Assembly (NCBI RefSeq): GCF_003820355.1
Contig: NZ_RPOK01000001.1
Coordinates: forward strand, 770,847 to 834,846
DNA from: Paralteromonas sediminis
GTDB taxonomy: Bacteria; Pseudomonadota; Gammaproteobacteria; Enterobacterales; Alteromonadaceae
Length of the DNA: 64,000 nucleotides
Direction of reading: 5' to 3'
Position 1 is the first letter of the stretch. The number at the start of each line of letters is the position of its first letter. Shown one piece after another: positions 53,150-62,264 of this stretch. The notes beneath the pieces were generated by a model that worked only from the letters and a program-made list of their open reading frames with translations, was not told the origin of the DNA and ran no database searches. The position numbers and the translations under genes were made by a program.

Positions 53150-54679
53150 ATGAGCACTCAGTCTACCTGGGCCACCCGTGCGCTGGACAAAGTCGAGCGC
53201 GTCGGGAATAAGCTGCCCGATCCTGCCGTCATCTTTTTAATTTGCTTAGTTATTGTATGGGTGCTTTCAGCCATACTGTCTCAATTTACCTTCAGTGCAA
53301 TCGACCCCAGAACACAAGAAGCGGTAGTGGTGAACAACCTGCTAACCGGTGAGGTGATGGCCGACTTTTTAAGTCGCATGGTAACCATATTCACCGGCTT
53401 TGCGCCCCTGGGTGTGGTGTTGGTAGCCATGCTGGGTGTGGGTGTTGCTGAGCACTCCGGTTTTATTAGCGCCGGGCTTAAGCGCATGCTTGACAAAACG
53501 CCGGGTGCTTTATTAACACCAATGGTGGTATTGGTGGCGATAATCAGCCATACCGCAACCGACGCCGGTTATGTACTGGTTATTCCGCTAGCCGGGGTTA
53601 TTTTTTACGCCATGGGCAGACATCCGCTGGCCGGTATTGCCGCTGCCTTCGCCGGGGTAAGTGGCGGTTTTTGTGCCAACTTTATTCCGTCGGCTATCGA
53701 CCCGTTACTGCAGTCGTTCACGCAGTCGGCTGCGCAGATCATCGACCCTGACATTCAGGTTAACCCGCTGAACAACTGGTTCTTTAACTCGGCGTCTACC
53801 TTACTGATTGTGGGTATTGCCTGGTATCTTACTGACAAAGTTATCGAGCCTCGCTTAAAAGACACCGAAGTTGATGGCGACCCTAATGAAATTCCCAAAA
53901 TTGAAGAATTAACTGACAAGCAATCTAAAGCCTTGCGCTGGGCGTCGCTCAGCATGTTGGTGGGTATTATTGTGCTGATTGCGATTTTGATACCCGAAAC
54001 TTCACCACTGCGTGATGCCGAAGGCAAGCTCACCTCATTTGCTGCTCCTGTGATGCAGTCTATTGTACCGCTTATCTTCTTGCTGTTCTTATTGCCAGGC
54101 GTGGTGTATGGCTTTATGTCGGGTACCTACCAAACCACCAAAGACATGATTGATTCCATGACCAAAGCCATGCAGGGCATGAGCTACTACATTGTTATGG
54201 CGTTTTTCTGTGCCTTGTTCATTGATGCCTTTGGTAAATCGAACCTTGGGGCCTTGCTGGCCATTGAAGGGGCGCAGGTACTGAAAACCCTGCAGTTGCC
54301 AAGCATGGTGACAATCGTGGGCATTATCTTCCTGACCGCGTTTGTTAACCTGTTTATTGGTTCATCTTCTGCGAAATGGGCGCTGCTTGGCCCTATTTTT
54401 GTTCCTATGCTGATGCAGCTGAACATTTCACCTGACTTAACGCAGGCCGCGTATCGCTTAGGCGATTCCAGCTCGAACATCATTACGCCGCTGTTGCCGT
54501 ACTTCCCGCTGGTGGTGGTGTACTGTCAGCGCTATGTGAAAGGCACGGGTATTGGTACCTTGTTGTCACTCATGCTGCCGTATTCCATTGTAATTCTGTT
54601 CGCCTGGACAGCCTTCCTGCTACTTTATTGGAGCCTGGGCTTCCCACTGGGTGTACAAGCCAGCTACGTTTATCCTTAA
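53150..54679 (+). CDS. AbgT-family transporter
   Basis: 509 residues from the ATG at 53150, preceded by GGAG; a 53087 start would add 21 unlikely residues. About a dozen hydrophobic helices. ERVGNKLPDPAVIFLICLV, EHSGFISAGLKRM, ISHTATDAGYVLVIPLAG and SSSAKWALLGPIFVPMLM are AbgT family motifs. Characterised members import p-aminobenzoyl-glutamate or export sulfonamides. No aminobenzoyl-glutamate hydrolase is nearby, so export or another substrate is possible. Confidence 0.94.
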   Translation: MSTQSTWATRALDKVERVGNKLPDPAVIFLICLVIVWVLSAILSQFTFSAIDPRTQEAVVVNNLLTGEVMADFLSRMVTIFTGFAPLGVVLVAMLGVGVAEHSGFISAGLKRMLDKTPGALLTPMVVLVAIISHTATDAGYVLVIPLAGVIFYAMGRHPLAGIAAAFAGVSGGFCANFIPSAIDPLLQSFTQSAAQIIDPDIQVNPLNNWFFNSASTLLIVGIAWYLTDKVIEPRLKDTEVDGDPNEIPKIEELTDKQSKALRWASLSMLVGIIVLIAILIPETSPLRDAEGKLTSFAAPVMQSIVPLIFLLFLLPGVVYGFMSGTYQTTKDMIDSMTKAMQGMSYYIVMAFFCALFIDAFGKSNLGALLAIEGAQVLKTLQLPSMVTIVGIIFLTAFVNLFIGSSSAKWALLGPIFVPMLMQLNISPDLTQAAYRLGDSSSNIITPLLPYFPLVVVYCQRYVKGTGIGTLLSLMLPYSIVILFAWTAFLLLYWSLGFPLGVQASYVYP

Positions 54680-54691
54680 CGTTTTATTATG

Positions 54692-54726
54692 AATGTCTGT
54701 GGCCGTGTTCTGTGGCCACAGACATT
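54692..54726. terminator. Strong stem-loop between convergent genes
   Basis: AATGTCTGTGGCC (54692-54704) and GGCCACAGACATT (54714-54726) pair perfectly over 13 bases around a 9-base loop. It fills the gap between the AbgT stop and the histidine-kinase stop and may end both transcripts. T runs are poor on both sides. Confidence 0.65.
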
Positions 54727-54737
54727 TACTGCTCGAC

Positions 54738-55961
54738 TTAACTTGCCTGTTGCCCAGCTATTAACGACACAGCGAATGTCGATTCGTCGTGTTTTATTTC
54801 AATACGGTGTGTAAAACGATGAGCTAGTTTTGTCACCAACAGCAGGCCTAAGCCAAAATGTTGCGGTCCGTCAGCTATTTCAAACTGGTGATTGTCATAG
54901 GCATTGGTGAGGGTAATCTGCTGCTTATCTATTGTAATCTGCAACTGTTTTTTACCCTTGCTTAATGCAGCGTATTGCACGGTATTATTTACCAGGGCAT
55001 ATACAATAAAATCAAACACTACAGTGGGTATATCCAGGAACAGTTGCCCGTTCTCAATTTGTTTTATAGATAGGCCATGGGCGTGGTAAGTAGCGTGCAA
55101 ATCGTCCTGCAGGCTAGTTAAATGCCGGTTAATTGACAATGTATTTTGTGAAGGTTCGTCAGACAACAGCCATAACATGGCCTCACTGATGCGGTACATT
55201 TTTGTTAGTGAATTTTGTAGGCGTTTATATACCTGCTGATCAGCCAGTGCCGGATGTTTGATGGCGATGAGTTCAACCGCGTGAGTCATGGATTGCAGCG
55301 GCGTTCTTAACTCATGACTCATGCCCTGATTAAAGGTAATTTGTTCAGATAGCAATTCCTCTTTTTGCGAAAGTGCATGTGCCAACTCATCGGCAATTTG
55401 TTTTATATCTTGCTCCCGTATGAAGGCGTTTTCCCGTATCAATTCGGCGGAGTTTTTTTCTGGCTGCAAAAAGCGTTCTTTTAGTGTTAGAAAAGGGGAA
55501 AGGGCATATTTCGATAAGTGTCGTGTGGTAAGAATCGTAATAATAGAACAGGGCACTAATGCAACCAGCAGCAGTTTAATGATGCCGCTTACTCGTTGTG
55601 ACACCGCAAGCAGCGGTGTGCTGTCTGTAACCAAATAGCCACTGTCGACAATCATAAAATGGTAGTGTTTTCCGTCAGCTGAAAATTCAGCAAAGGCGTT
55701 AATGCGATTTTTTAATTGTGCTTCACTTTGTGACGTGTATCCGAGCTGCTGAAGTTCCTGAAAGGTGACCTGCTTAACGGCACTGTTGTCATAAGATGTT
55801 TGCTGACTAGCTTGCCTGAGTACGTTGTGGATCATGGTGTCTTCGATTATGAAGGCAATGAGTACCGCCATGAATGAAAACACTAAGAACAGAATGAGCG
55901 TAAGCAGGGTAAGCGTTTTAGCCACTCGCCCTGTTAACGTAGTGCTACGCGTCAGCATCAA
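54738..55961 (-). CDS. Sensor histidine kinase
   Basis: 407 residues: membrane helix (about 18-40), a periplasmic domain of some 85 residues, a second helix (about 127-145), a dimerisation domain with the phospho-accepting H216 in MSHELRTPLQSM, and an ATPase domain with an N box (ALVNNTVQYAAL) and G box (HFGLGLLLV). The N box and G box are somewhat degenerate. The start overlaps the end of the response-regulator gene by 17 bases. It probably senses an envelope signal and controls the divergent ABC/peptidase operon. Confidence 0.92.
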   Translation of the reverse strand: MMLTRSTTLTGRVAKTLTLLTLILFLVFSFMAVLIAFIIEDTMIHNVLRQASQQTSYDNSAVKQVTFQELQQLGYTSQSEAQLKNRINAFAEFSADGKHYHFMIVDSGYLVTDSTPLLAVSQRVSGIIKLLLVALVPCSIITILTTRHLSKYALSPFLTLKERFLQPEKNSAELIRENAFIREQDIKQIADELAHALSQKEELLSEQITFNQGMSHELRTPLQSMTHAVELIAIKHPALADQQVYKRLQNSLTKMYRISEAMLWLLSDEPSQNTLSINRHLTSLQDDLHATYHAHGLSIKQIENGQLFLDIPTVVFDFIVYALVNNTVQYAALSKGKKQLQITIDKQQITLTNAYDNHQFEIADGPQHFGLGLLLVTKLAHRFTHRIEIKHDESTFAVSLIAGQQAS

Positions 55962-56628
55962 ATTTATATCCTATACCTTTAACGGTTTGAACTAGTTCTT
56001 TGTTGAAGGCCTTTTTGAGTTGTTGTCTCAACGTATAAATATTGGCCCGTAAAGGATTACTGGGTGGCACTTCATCCGGCCACAGCTGGTCGATCAAAGA
56101 AGAGGTGGATACAGTTTTAGGCGCGTGCTCCAGCAATATTTTTAAAATCAAAAAGCCCAATGATTTAAGTTGAACGCTAGTACCGCATTCATGGGACAGA
56201 CTTTTTGATTCAAGATCTAATACAAACCCCAGATGTTTCACACCAGCAGCGGTGTTGTTTGAATAACCTCGTGCTAAGGCGACATTGATTCTTGCAGTGA
56301 GCTCAGCGTATGAAAACGGTTTTTTAAGGTAGTCCCAGGCGCCTGACTGAAACCCCTTTATCACGTCTTTTTCATGGGTGTTGGCCGACATCATGATCAC
56401 GGGAATAGCGGCCAGCTGGTCGGAAAGCAGATCCTGGCAAATATCGTATCCACTTAAGTGCGGTAAATTGATATCTAACAAAATGAGATCATAACGCTCA
56501 GCCCTAATCATCTGCTGTGCCTGAGTACCTGTATAAGCAAAATCTAATTCGTGACCGATGGTTTCAACGTACTCAGCGATACCTGTTGCGATATCAATAT
56601 CATCTTCAACAATCAATATACTAGCCAT
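55945..56628 (-). CDS. OmpR-family response regulator
   Basis: 227 residues. Receiver domain: acidic pocket E8-D9-D10, phosphorylated D52 (LILLDINLP), and the lysine in YLKKPF. The C-terminal winged helix (about 130-225) ends in NIYTLRQQLKKAFNKELVQTVKGIGYKF. It partners the downstream kinase and is divergent from an ABC operon, whose shared upstream region holds repeated GTAAAAC-like sites. Confidence 0.95.
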   Translation of the reverse strand: MASILIVEDDIDIATGIAEYVETIGHELDFAYTGTQAQQMIRAERYDLILLDINLPHLSGYDICQDLLSDQLAAIPVIMMSANTHEKDVIKGFQSGAWDYLKKPFSYAELTARINVALARGYSNNTAAGVKHLGFVLDLESKSLSHECGTSVQLKSLGFLILKILLEHAPKTVSTSSLIDQLWPDEVPPSNPLRANIYTLRQQLKKAFNKELVQTVKGIGYKFDADA

Positions 56629-56680
56629 GGAATCCTATTCATTGCAGCTTATTAAGTACAACGCAGTTTATGGTACCTGT

Positions 56681-56708
56681 GTAAAACCAAAGTAAACGTG
56701 TGTTTTAC
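56681..56708. promoter_or_regulatory. Candidate response-regulator binding site in the divergent region
   Basis: GTAAAAC (56681-56687) and GTAAAC (56692-56697) are direct repeats 11 bases apart, and GTTTTAC (56702-56708) is the inverse of the first copy. Spacing near 11 bases is typical of OmpR-family dimers. The site lies between the regulator and the ABC operon, 60-90 bases before the latter. Confidence 0.4.
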
Positions 56709-56767
56709 GTTAATTTTACCCCGCCCAACTAAAGTACCAGAACTTAAACTGTTACGGGGTAAAATCT

Positions 56768-57649
56768 ATGCTCACGGTTACATCACTGTCTAAGCAATAC
56801 GACAATGGCGTGAAGGCGTTAAACAATATTGAGCTTCAAATTGGCAAAGGTATGTTCGGTCTGCTAGGGCCAAATGGTGCAGGCAAGTCTAGTTTAATGC
56901 GCACCCTTGCCACTATTCAGGCCCCGGATAGCGGGTATATTCAGTTTAACGATATAAATGTGCTAAACAGGCCACATGCGCTTCGTAGGGTTCTTGGCTA
57001 CTTGCCTCAGGAGTTTGGGGTTTATCCGCGAGTATCAGCATTCAGGCTGCTCGACTACCTTGCTGTATTAAAGGGCATTCACAATAAAAACGTCCGCCAT
57101 AAAAAAGTGAATGAACTGCTCGAACAAACTAACTTACTAAACCATAAGCATAAGTCGGTTGCTACTTTCTCTGGGGGTATGGTCAGGCGGTTTGGTATTG
57201 CGCAAGCACTTATTGCCTCACCAGAGCTTATTGTTGTTGATGAACCTACAGCGGGCCTGGACCCTCAGGAACGCAATCGCTTTTATAGTTTGTTGAGTGA
57301 GGTAAGTGAAAACGCCACGCTCATTCTTTCGTCTCACATTATTGAAGATATTGAAGGACTATGTAGCAATCTGGCCATAATCAATAATGGCAAGGTGGTG
57401 AATCAGGGGGGTATTTCGTCGCTATCTAATGTACTTGGTGGCAAAGTATGGCAGGCACAAACGAACGAGCAGCAGGTGAGTCAATGGCAAAAGGTTTTTT
57501 CGTTCTTGTCAGTAAAAAGTATAGGGGCAGAGCGCTTTGTTCGCGTGCTGGCTGATATTCCGCCAACCCCTGATTTTTACGCGGTCCCGCCCAATTTAGA
57601 AGACGTGTACTTTGCCGCTCTGGCCAATCAGGGGCAGGAGGCAAAATGA
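56768..57649 (+). CDS. ABC transporter ATP-binding protein
   Basis: 293 residues. Walker A GPNGAGKSS, Q-loop YLPQEFGVYP, signature FSGGMVRRFGIAQALI (first residue F rather than L), Walker B LIVVDEPTAGLD and switch histidine SSHIIED. The C-terminal 70 residues are a regulatory domain. It drives the membrane protein encoded next (overlap 4 bases). The GGGG before its start codon is the likely ribosome site. Confidence 0.93.
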   Translation: MLTVTSLSKQYDNGVKALNNIELQIGKGMFGLLGPNGAGKSSLMRTLATIQAPDSGYIQFNDINVLNRPHALRRVLGYLPQEFGVYPRVSAFRLLDYLAVLKGIHNKNVRHKKVNELLEQTNLLNHKHKSVATFSGGMVRRFGIAQALIASPELIVVDEPTAGLDPQERNRFYSLLSEVSENATLILSSHIIEDIEGLCSNLAIINNGKVVNQGGISSLSNVLGGKVWQAQTNEQQVSQWQKVFSFLSVKSIGAERFVRVLADIPPTPDFYAVPPNLEDVYFAALANQGQEAK

Positions 57650-60600
57650 ACGTCACTGTAAAATCATTGCTGCAATTTGAAGCGTATTATTTTCTGCGCC
57701 AGCCCGTGTTTTTGCTTGGAGCCGTGTTCGTTGTGGCTCTGGGTTATTTCTTGTCTGGGCGAGTGGTTATTTCTGGCAATGTTGCCTTCTTTTCTGCTCA
57801 CAATCTGACCTACTTCCTGGTTATGTTTTCCATACCAGCGTTATTTATTACCACTTTGCTTTCGTCCAACACACTGATAAGGGACAAAAGTTTCGGGTTT
57901 GCAGAGTTGGTCAACGCTGCGCCCATTAGCCATGCTCGTTTGCAGCTAAGCCGATACCTAGCGTTGGTATTGGCCAGCACAATGCTCTCACTGATTGCGT
58001 TTGTATGCTACGTGGTGCCTGCACTGTTGTCTCCTGAGGGCGAACTGATCTTTGGTCGCTTTTCATTAGCCAATACCCTATGGCCTGTAGCGATTATTCT
58101 GATACCCAATGTTATTTTTACTTGCTCTGTGCTGTTTTTCTTCAGTCAGTTCATTAGTAAAGCCCTTTGGATATTCTTAACCGGGCTTGGCATTTATGTT
58201 TTTTACATGTCTGTCACTGCCTTCTTTGACTCACCCATGTTCACGGCCTCAGAGCAAATACAGGGGGCGCAGTTACTTTTAACCAGCATACTGGACCCCT
58301 TTGGTGTGTCTGCATTTTTAGAGCAAACTCAGTTATGGTCGACGGCTGAGAAAAACACGCAGCGGTTTAGCCTAAGCGGTTCCCTGTTAATCAATCGTTT
58401 TGTATGGCTTGCGATCAGTACGGGCTTGGTTTTGCTGACGTTAAAAAATAGTGTATCGCTTTCCTCTCACAGGACTAAGACGTCTGAAGCTACACCTAAA
58501 CCTGCTCCCGAACCTAAAAAGCAGATTCTCCAAAACGTGCAATACGCGACAATGAACCATGTGTATTCTGGCTGGTTGATGTTCAAACGAAGCCTGGCGA
58601 TTGAACTTTCAAGTACAATTTTCAGTGTACCCTTTGCATTATTGCTCCTGTTAACCGCAGTGCTAGTCGTGGGGCAACTGATTGCTTCTCTTGAGATGAA
58701 TAGCGTTATAGGTGCACTGCATCCTTATACCAGTTCAATAGCGCCTATTATTGTGACATCGCTGAAAGTAGTCAGCATTATCACAGTCTCATTTTACGCG
58801 GCAGAGTTAGCTTACAGAGCAAAAGAAAACAGATTTTACGAGGTGTTGATGGCGACACCTGTTTCTCGATGGAGCCTTTATTTATCGCAGTTGGTCACGC
58901 TTTGTGTGCTGGTGCTAAGCCTTTTATTAACCGCCATTATTTGCGCATTAGGTTACCAGCTGATTAATGGGTTTTATGACGTTAACTGGTTGCTATACGT
59001 TAGTTTAGTGCCCGTTTACGCCCTGCCAATGATGTATCTGGCGGTTTTATGTATGACGATTCAGTTCGCATTGAGTAACAAATATGCGGGTATATTGGCT
59101 TCCGTGTTAGTGATGGGCGTATTTGGGACCTCCATGGGTGCAAACCTGGGGCTTGAGCACGTGCTGGTGAAGTTTTCGACTCTGGGCACAATACGGTATT
59201 CAGACTTCAACGGCTTCGATTACTTTTGGTACAACATTTCCGCCATGTTATTTCACTGGGCAACCTATACGGGGATGCTCATATTTTTGGGTTTTGCGTT
59301 ATTCAATAAACAATCTGGTAAAAGTAGAACTCAGGCTATTTTTACATTGAGCCAGGCACTTAGTGTAAAGCAGCGCGCTAGTATGATGGTGATAGCTGTA
59401 TCTGCTGTCATGTCGACCCTGTTTGTTTATTGGAACACAAATGTTGTTAATACCTACCAATCAGGCAACAGCCGTGATAGCCATGCATTTGAATATCAGC
59501 AAACGTTTGCAAAGTACAAGGGGGCAAATGCGCCACTTATCACAGATATCAACGTGAATGTGGCGTTTTATCCACAAAATTATGGCTTAACTATTCATGG
59601 TAAATTTGCGCTGCAAAATACCAATATGGCGCCCATATCTGAATTTATCATCAGTGTTCCTGAGCAGGCTGCGATTACTGACATTACGATTCGTGACGCC
59701 CAGTCAATTGAACATATTGAGGCGTTCAATACCTTTAAAATCATACTGAAATCGCCACTAAAAGCGGGTGAGCGGATCAGCATGACGTTCTCTAGTGAAC
59801 TATTTCGAAAGGGATTTAAGAGCAAAGACACAGACCTGACCCTAACAGCCAATGGTAGCTATTTTCATTCGGAAGCACTGTTTCCATATATTGGTTTTAA
59901 TCAGGCAATGGGAGTGGATGCGCCCCCCAGGCGGCCACGACTTGTGGCTGGGACCCGCTATGATGATCACTTAAAGAAGAAAGATGCGAATTTAGTCAGC
60001 TTTGAAGCCATTGTCTCTACGCACCACGAGCAAACAGCAGTGGCACCAGGCGATCTGGTGGCGCAGTGGACGGAGGGTAACAGAGCATTTTTTCATTATA
60101 AAGTGCATAAACCCACCAGTAATTTCTTTGGTTTTTCGTCAGCGCGTTATGAGACGCTGCAACAGACCATAAATAACACACTAATAACGCTTCATTACCA
60201 CCCCGGGCACCACAAAAACGTTGCCCAAATGATGAAAGCGGCTAAGTTGTCAGTAAAAACGTTTTCTGAGGATTACGCACCTTACCCTTTTAACCATCTG
60301 ACTATTGCTGAAATCCCTTATCGGGGATTTGCAAGGGCCTATCCGGGAACTATTTTTTTCTCAGAAAATGCAGGGTTCAAAGAAAACCTATCCCGGCAGA
60401 ACAATCTGGATGATGTATCGTCTATCGTTGCCCATGAGATTGCTCATCAATGGTGGGGGCATCAGTTAAAAACCGCCAACACTGAAGGGGCAACCTTATT
60501 AATAGAGTCTCTTGCAGAGTATTCATCATTAACGATAATGCGGCAGTTATACGGTGAGCCCTATGTAAAAGCGGAACTACAACGGGCTACATCCCGATAT

Positions 60601-61218
60601 TTGGCTCAGCGAGGCCAGGTTGATACAGAGGAATCTGCACTCTATGTGATGAATGATGAGCGTTATCTTCGTTACGAAAAAGGACTGGTTGCTTTTTACG
60701 CCATCGCGCAAAAAGTCGGGGAGGATACGTTCAATAAAGTATTAAAAAATTTGCTAGCGGAAAAGGCTTTTTCCGATGGTGATTTTGCCACAAACCTCGA
60801 TTTTCTCAATGCGTTTAAAGAACACAAATACGAGTCATTCATTAAAAACTGGCTCACAAGAGTCATGTTATATGACCTTGCGATTTCTGACGTTACGGTA
60901 ACATCCAATGCGGCAGGTAACTTCACAGCAAACGCCACTATCAGTATGACTGAAAAGGATTATACACACTCTGCAAAAGGTGAATTTCATTTGTCTAACC
61001 AAGTTGTAGATTACGTTATTTACACACATAGCCAAGATAACAAAATGACCATTCATTCTGGTCAAATCCGGCTTGTTAATGGCAAAGCACAATTGCAAGT
61101 CTTACTGAACGAAAAACCGGCCAAGATCATTGTCGATCCATATCAGTTTTACACAGATCGCAACGCTCTGGACAACTCAGCGGCATTTTCAAATAAAAAC
61201 CACAGGATACCCTTATGA
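57646..61218 (+). CDS. ABC-2-type permease fused to an M1-family metallopeptidase
   Basis: 1190 residues. Residues about 1-600 hold two sets of six membrane helices like ABC-2 permeases, split by a basic linker (TSEATPKPAPEPKKQ). A thirteenth helix (about 580-600) leads to a periplasmic M1 domain: N-terminal beta part, a SENAGF segment (in the place of GAMEN), the zinc site H930-E931-I-A-H934 and E953 (HEXXH-18-E, intact), then a C-terminal beta domain. The peptidase is likely active at the outer face of the inner membrane. Such fusions are known in Alteromonadales and Xanthomonas-type bacteria. The substrate is unknown. Confidence 0.93.
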   Translation: MNVTVKSLLQFEAYYFLRQPVFLLGAVFVVALGYFLSGRVVISGNVAFFSAHNLTYFLVMFSIPALFITTLLSSNTLIRDKSFGFAELVNAAPISHARLQLSRYLALVLASTMLSLIAFVCYVVPALLSPEGELIFGRFSLANTLWPVAIILIPNVIFTCSVLFFFSQFISKALWIFLTGLGIYVFYMSVTAFFDSPMFTASEQIQGAQLLLTSILDPFGVSAFLEQTQLWSTAEKNTQRFSLSGSLLINRFVWLAISTGLVLLTLKNSVSLSSHRTKTSEATPKPAPEPKKQILQNVQYATMNHVYSGWLMFKRSLAIELSSTIFSVPFALLLLLTAVLVVGQLIASLEMNSVIGALHPYTSSIAPIIVTSLKVVSIITVSFYAAELAYRAKENRFYEVLMATPVSRWSLYLSQLVTLCVLVLSLLLTAIICALGYQLINGFYDVNWLLYVSLVPVYALPMMYLAVLCMTIQFALSNKYAGILASVLVMGVFGTSMGANLGLEHVLVKFSTLGTIRYSDFNGFDYFWYNISAMLFHWATYTGMLIFLGFALFNKQSGKSRTQAIFTLSQALSVKQRASMMVIAVSAVMSTLFVYWNTNVVNTYQSGNSRDSHAFEYQQTFAKYKGANAPLITDINVNVAFYPQNYGLTIHGKFALQNTNMAPISEFIISVPEQAAITDITIRDAQSIEHIEAFNTFKIILKSPLKAGERISMTFSSELFRKGFKSKDTDLTLTANGSYFHSEALFPYIGFNQAMGVDAPPRRPRLVAGTRYDDHLKKKDANLVSFEAIVSTHHEQTAVAPGDLVAQWTEGNRAFFHYKVHKPTSNFFGFSSARYETLQQTINNTLITLHYHPGHHKNVAQMMKAAKLSVKTFSEDYAPYPFNHLTIAEIPYRGFARAYPGTIFFSENAGFKENLSRQNNLDDVSSIVAHEIAHQWWGHQLKTANTEGATLLIESLAEYSSLTIMRQLYGEPYVKAELQRATSRYLAQRGQVDTEESALYVMNDERYLRYEKGLVAFYAIAQKVGEDTFNKVLKNLLAEKAFSDGDFATNLDFLNAFKEHKYESFIKNWLTRVMLYDLAISDVTVTSNAAGNFTANATISMTEKDYTHSAKGEFHLSNQVVDYVIYTHSQDNKMTIHSGQIRLVNGKAQLQVLLNEKPAKIIVDPYQFYTDRNALDNSAAFSNKNHRIPL

Positions 61219-61934
61219 CGAAATTAACGATGAAAAAAGAATGGCTGCTTGCGGTAATATTAGTCGCGTCAGTGAATGGTTTCGCCTCGCCAGTAGATAA
61301 CTCAGACAAAACGTTGGTAATGCAGCAAGTGAAGGCTGTTAAGTGGCATTCCATTATTGATGACATGGCGTGGGCTTATACGATTGAAACACGTCTTGAT
61401 ACGGGCAGGGGCGAGGTGCAGCAACGGGTTCAGCGCTTTAGTCCCGACTTGCCATCCAATGCACAATGGCAGTTGTTGGAGCAACAGTATGAAACGCCAT
61501 CTGAGCATGCCTTACATGAATACCGTCAAACGATGTCTGCGCTTACAGATGAACCTGAAGAAGTGAAAAGTAGTAAAATTATAAGCTTGGAAACACTGCG
61601 TTATCAGGGTACCTCAGCAGAATACATTGAGTACCAATTCCAGCCTTCTCTTCCCATGTTTGATCAGGACAATGAACGAAGTTTTTCAGGCACCCTGTAC
61701 GTTAACCAGGACAACAAAGAGCTTGCCTACTTAACTGTATCTCTTGTCAACCCCATTTCTCCCAGCTTTACCGTAAAGCTCATGAAGTACGAACTCAGGC
61801 TAGACTTTGCAACTGATAACAAGAGCATTCATGTTGTAAAAGTAGAATCTCACAAAGTTGGGAAGTTACTTTTTGTCTCAGAATTCAATGAAAAGTCGAC
61901 ACGGATTATCTCAGAAATATCAGCAGTGGACTGA
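61215..61934 (+). CDS. Exported protein of unknown function in the ABC/peptidase operon
   Basis: 239 residues starting in the previous stop (ATGA overlap). A signal peptide (MKKEWLLAVILVASVNGFA) leads to a beta-strand-rich domain with no motif I recognise; LPMFDQDNERSFSGTLYVNQ and LTVSLVNPISPSFTVKLMKYELRL look like strands of a lipoprotein-carrier-like half barrel. There is no lipobox. By position it probably works with the ABC-M1 fusion in the periplasm. The family is not identified. Confidence 0.7.
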   Translation: MTKLTMKKEWLLAVILVASVNGFASPVDNSDKTLVMQQVKAVKWHSIIDDMAWAYTIETRLDTGRGEVQQRVQRFSPDLPSNAQWQLLEQQYETPSEHALHEYRQTMSALTDEPEEVKSSKIISLETLRYQGTSAEYIEYQFQPSLPMFDQDNERSFSGTLYVNQDNKELAYLTVSLVNPISPSFTVKLMKYELRLDFATDNKSIHVVKVESHKVGKLLFVSEFNEKSTRIISEISAVD

Positions 61935-62264
61935 TTCCGATAACCTAACTGAGTGGCACAGGAAACACCTTATTCCCGTGCCACTTTTCATCGACATACA
62001 CACCGTCACCTTTTTTTACACCCGCTTTTGCCTCCCTGTACGCTTAAGTCAGTGAATCTATTCATTTTTGCTCAATCAGGGCGCTAAATCACTGTCAGTA
62101 TTTTTAACAAAATAAGCTTATTTTTAATTGATTCAGGTTAACTAACGTTCTGAATTTATTACTGTAATTCTGATTTTTTAACGATAAAGAAACTGTCAAA
62201 AAAGCATCATAATTGACGCGTAACGTCCTTCTGGAAAACGGAACTAACGTCCAGTGGAGGACAC
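61935..62264. other. Intergenic region before the secreted nuclease gene
   Basis: It begins with the operon terminator (61951-61988). The remainder is AT-rich with a CATAAT -10-like box near 62206, a repeated AACGTCC (62223-62229 and 62246-62252) and the GGAGG ribosome site at 62256-62260. No gene is seen. Confidence 0.5.
61951..61988 (+). terminator. Intrinsic terminator of the ABC/peptidase operon
   Basis: GTGGCAC-A-GGAA pairs with TTCC-C-GTGCCAC, one mismatch, 8-base loop, followed by TTTTC, 19 bases after the stop. Confidence 0.85.

Noticed and set aside
62160-62215. PhoB box upstream of the nuclease gene
   Set aside because: CTGTCAA is present once, but the second half-site 11 bases away matches only 4 of 7 positions, so it is not convincing.
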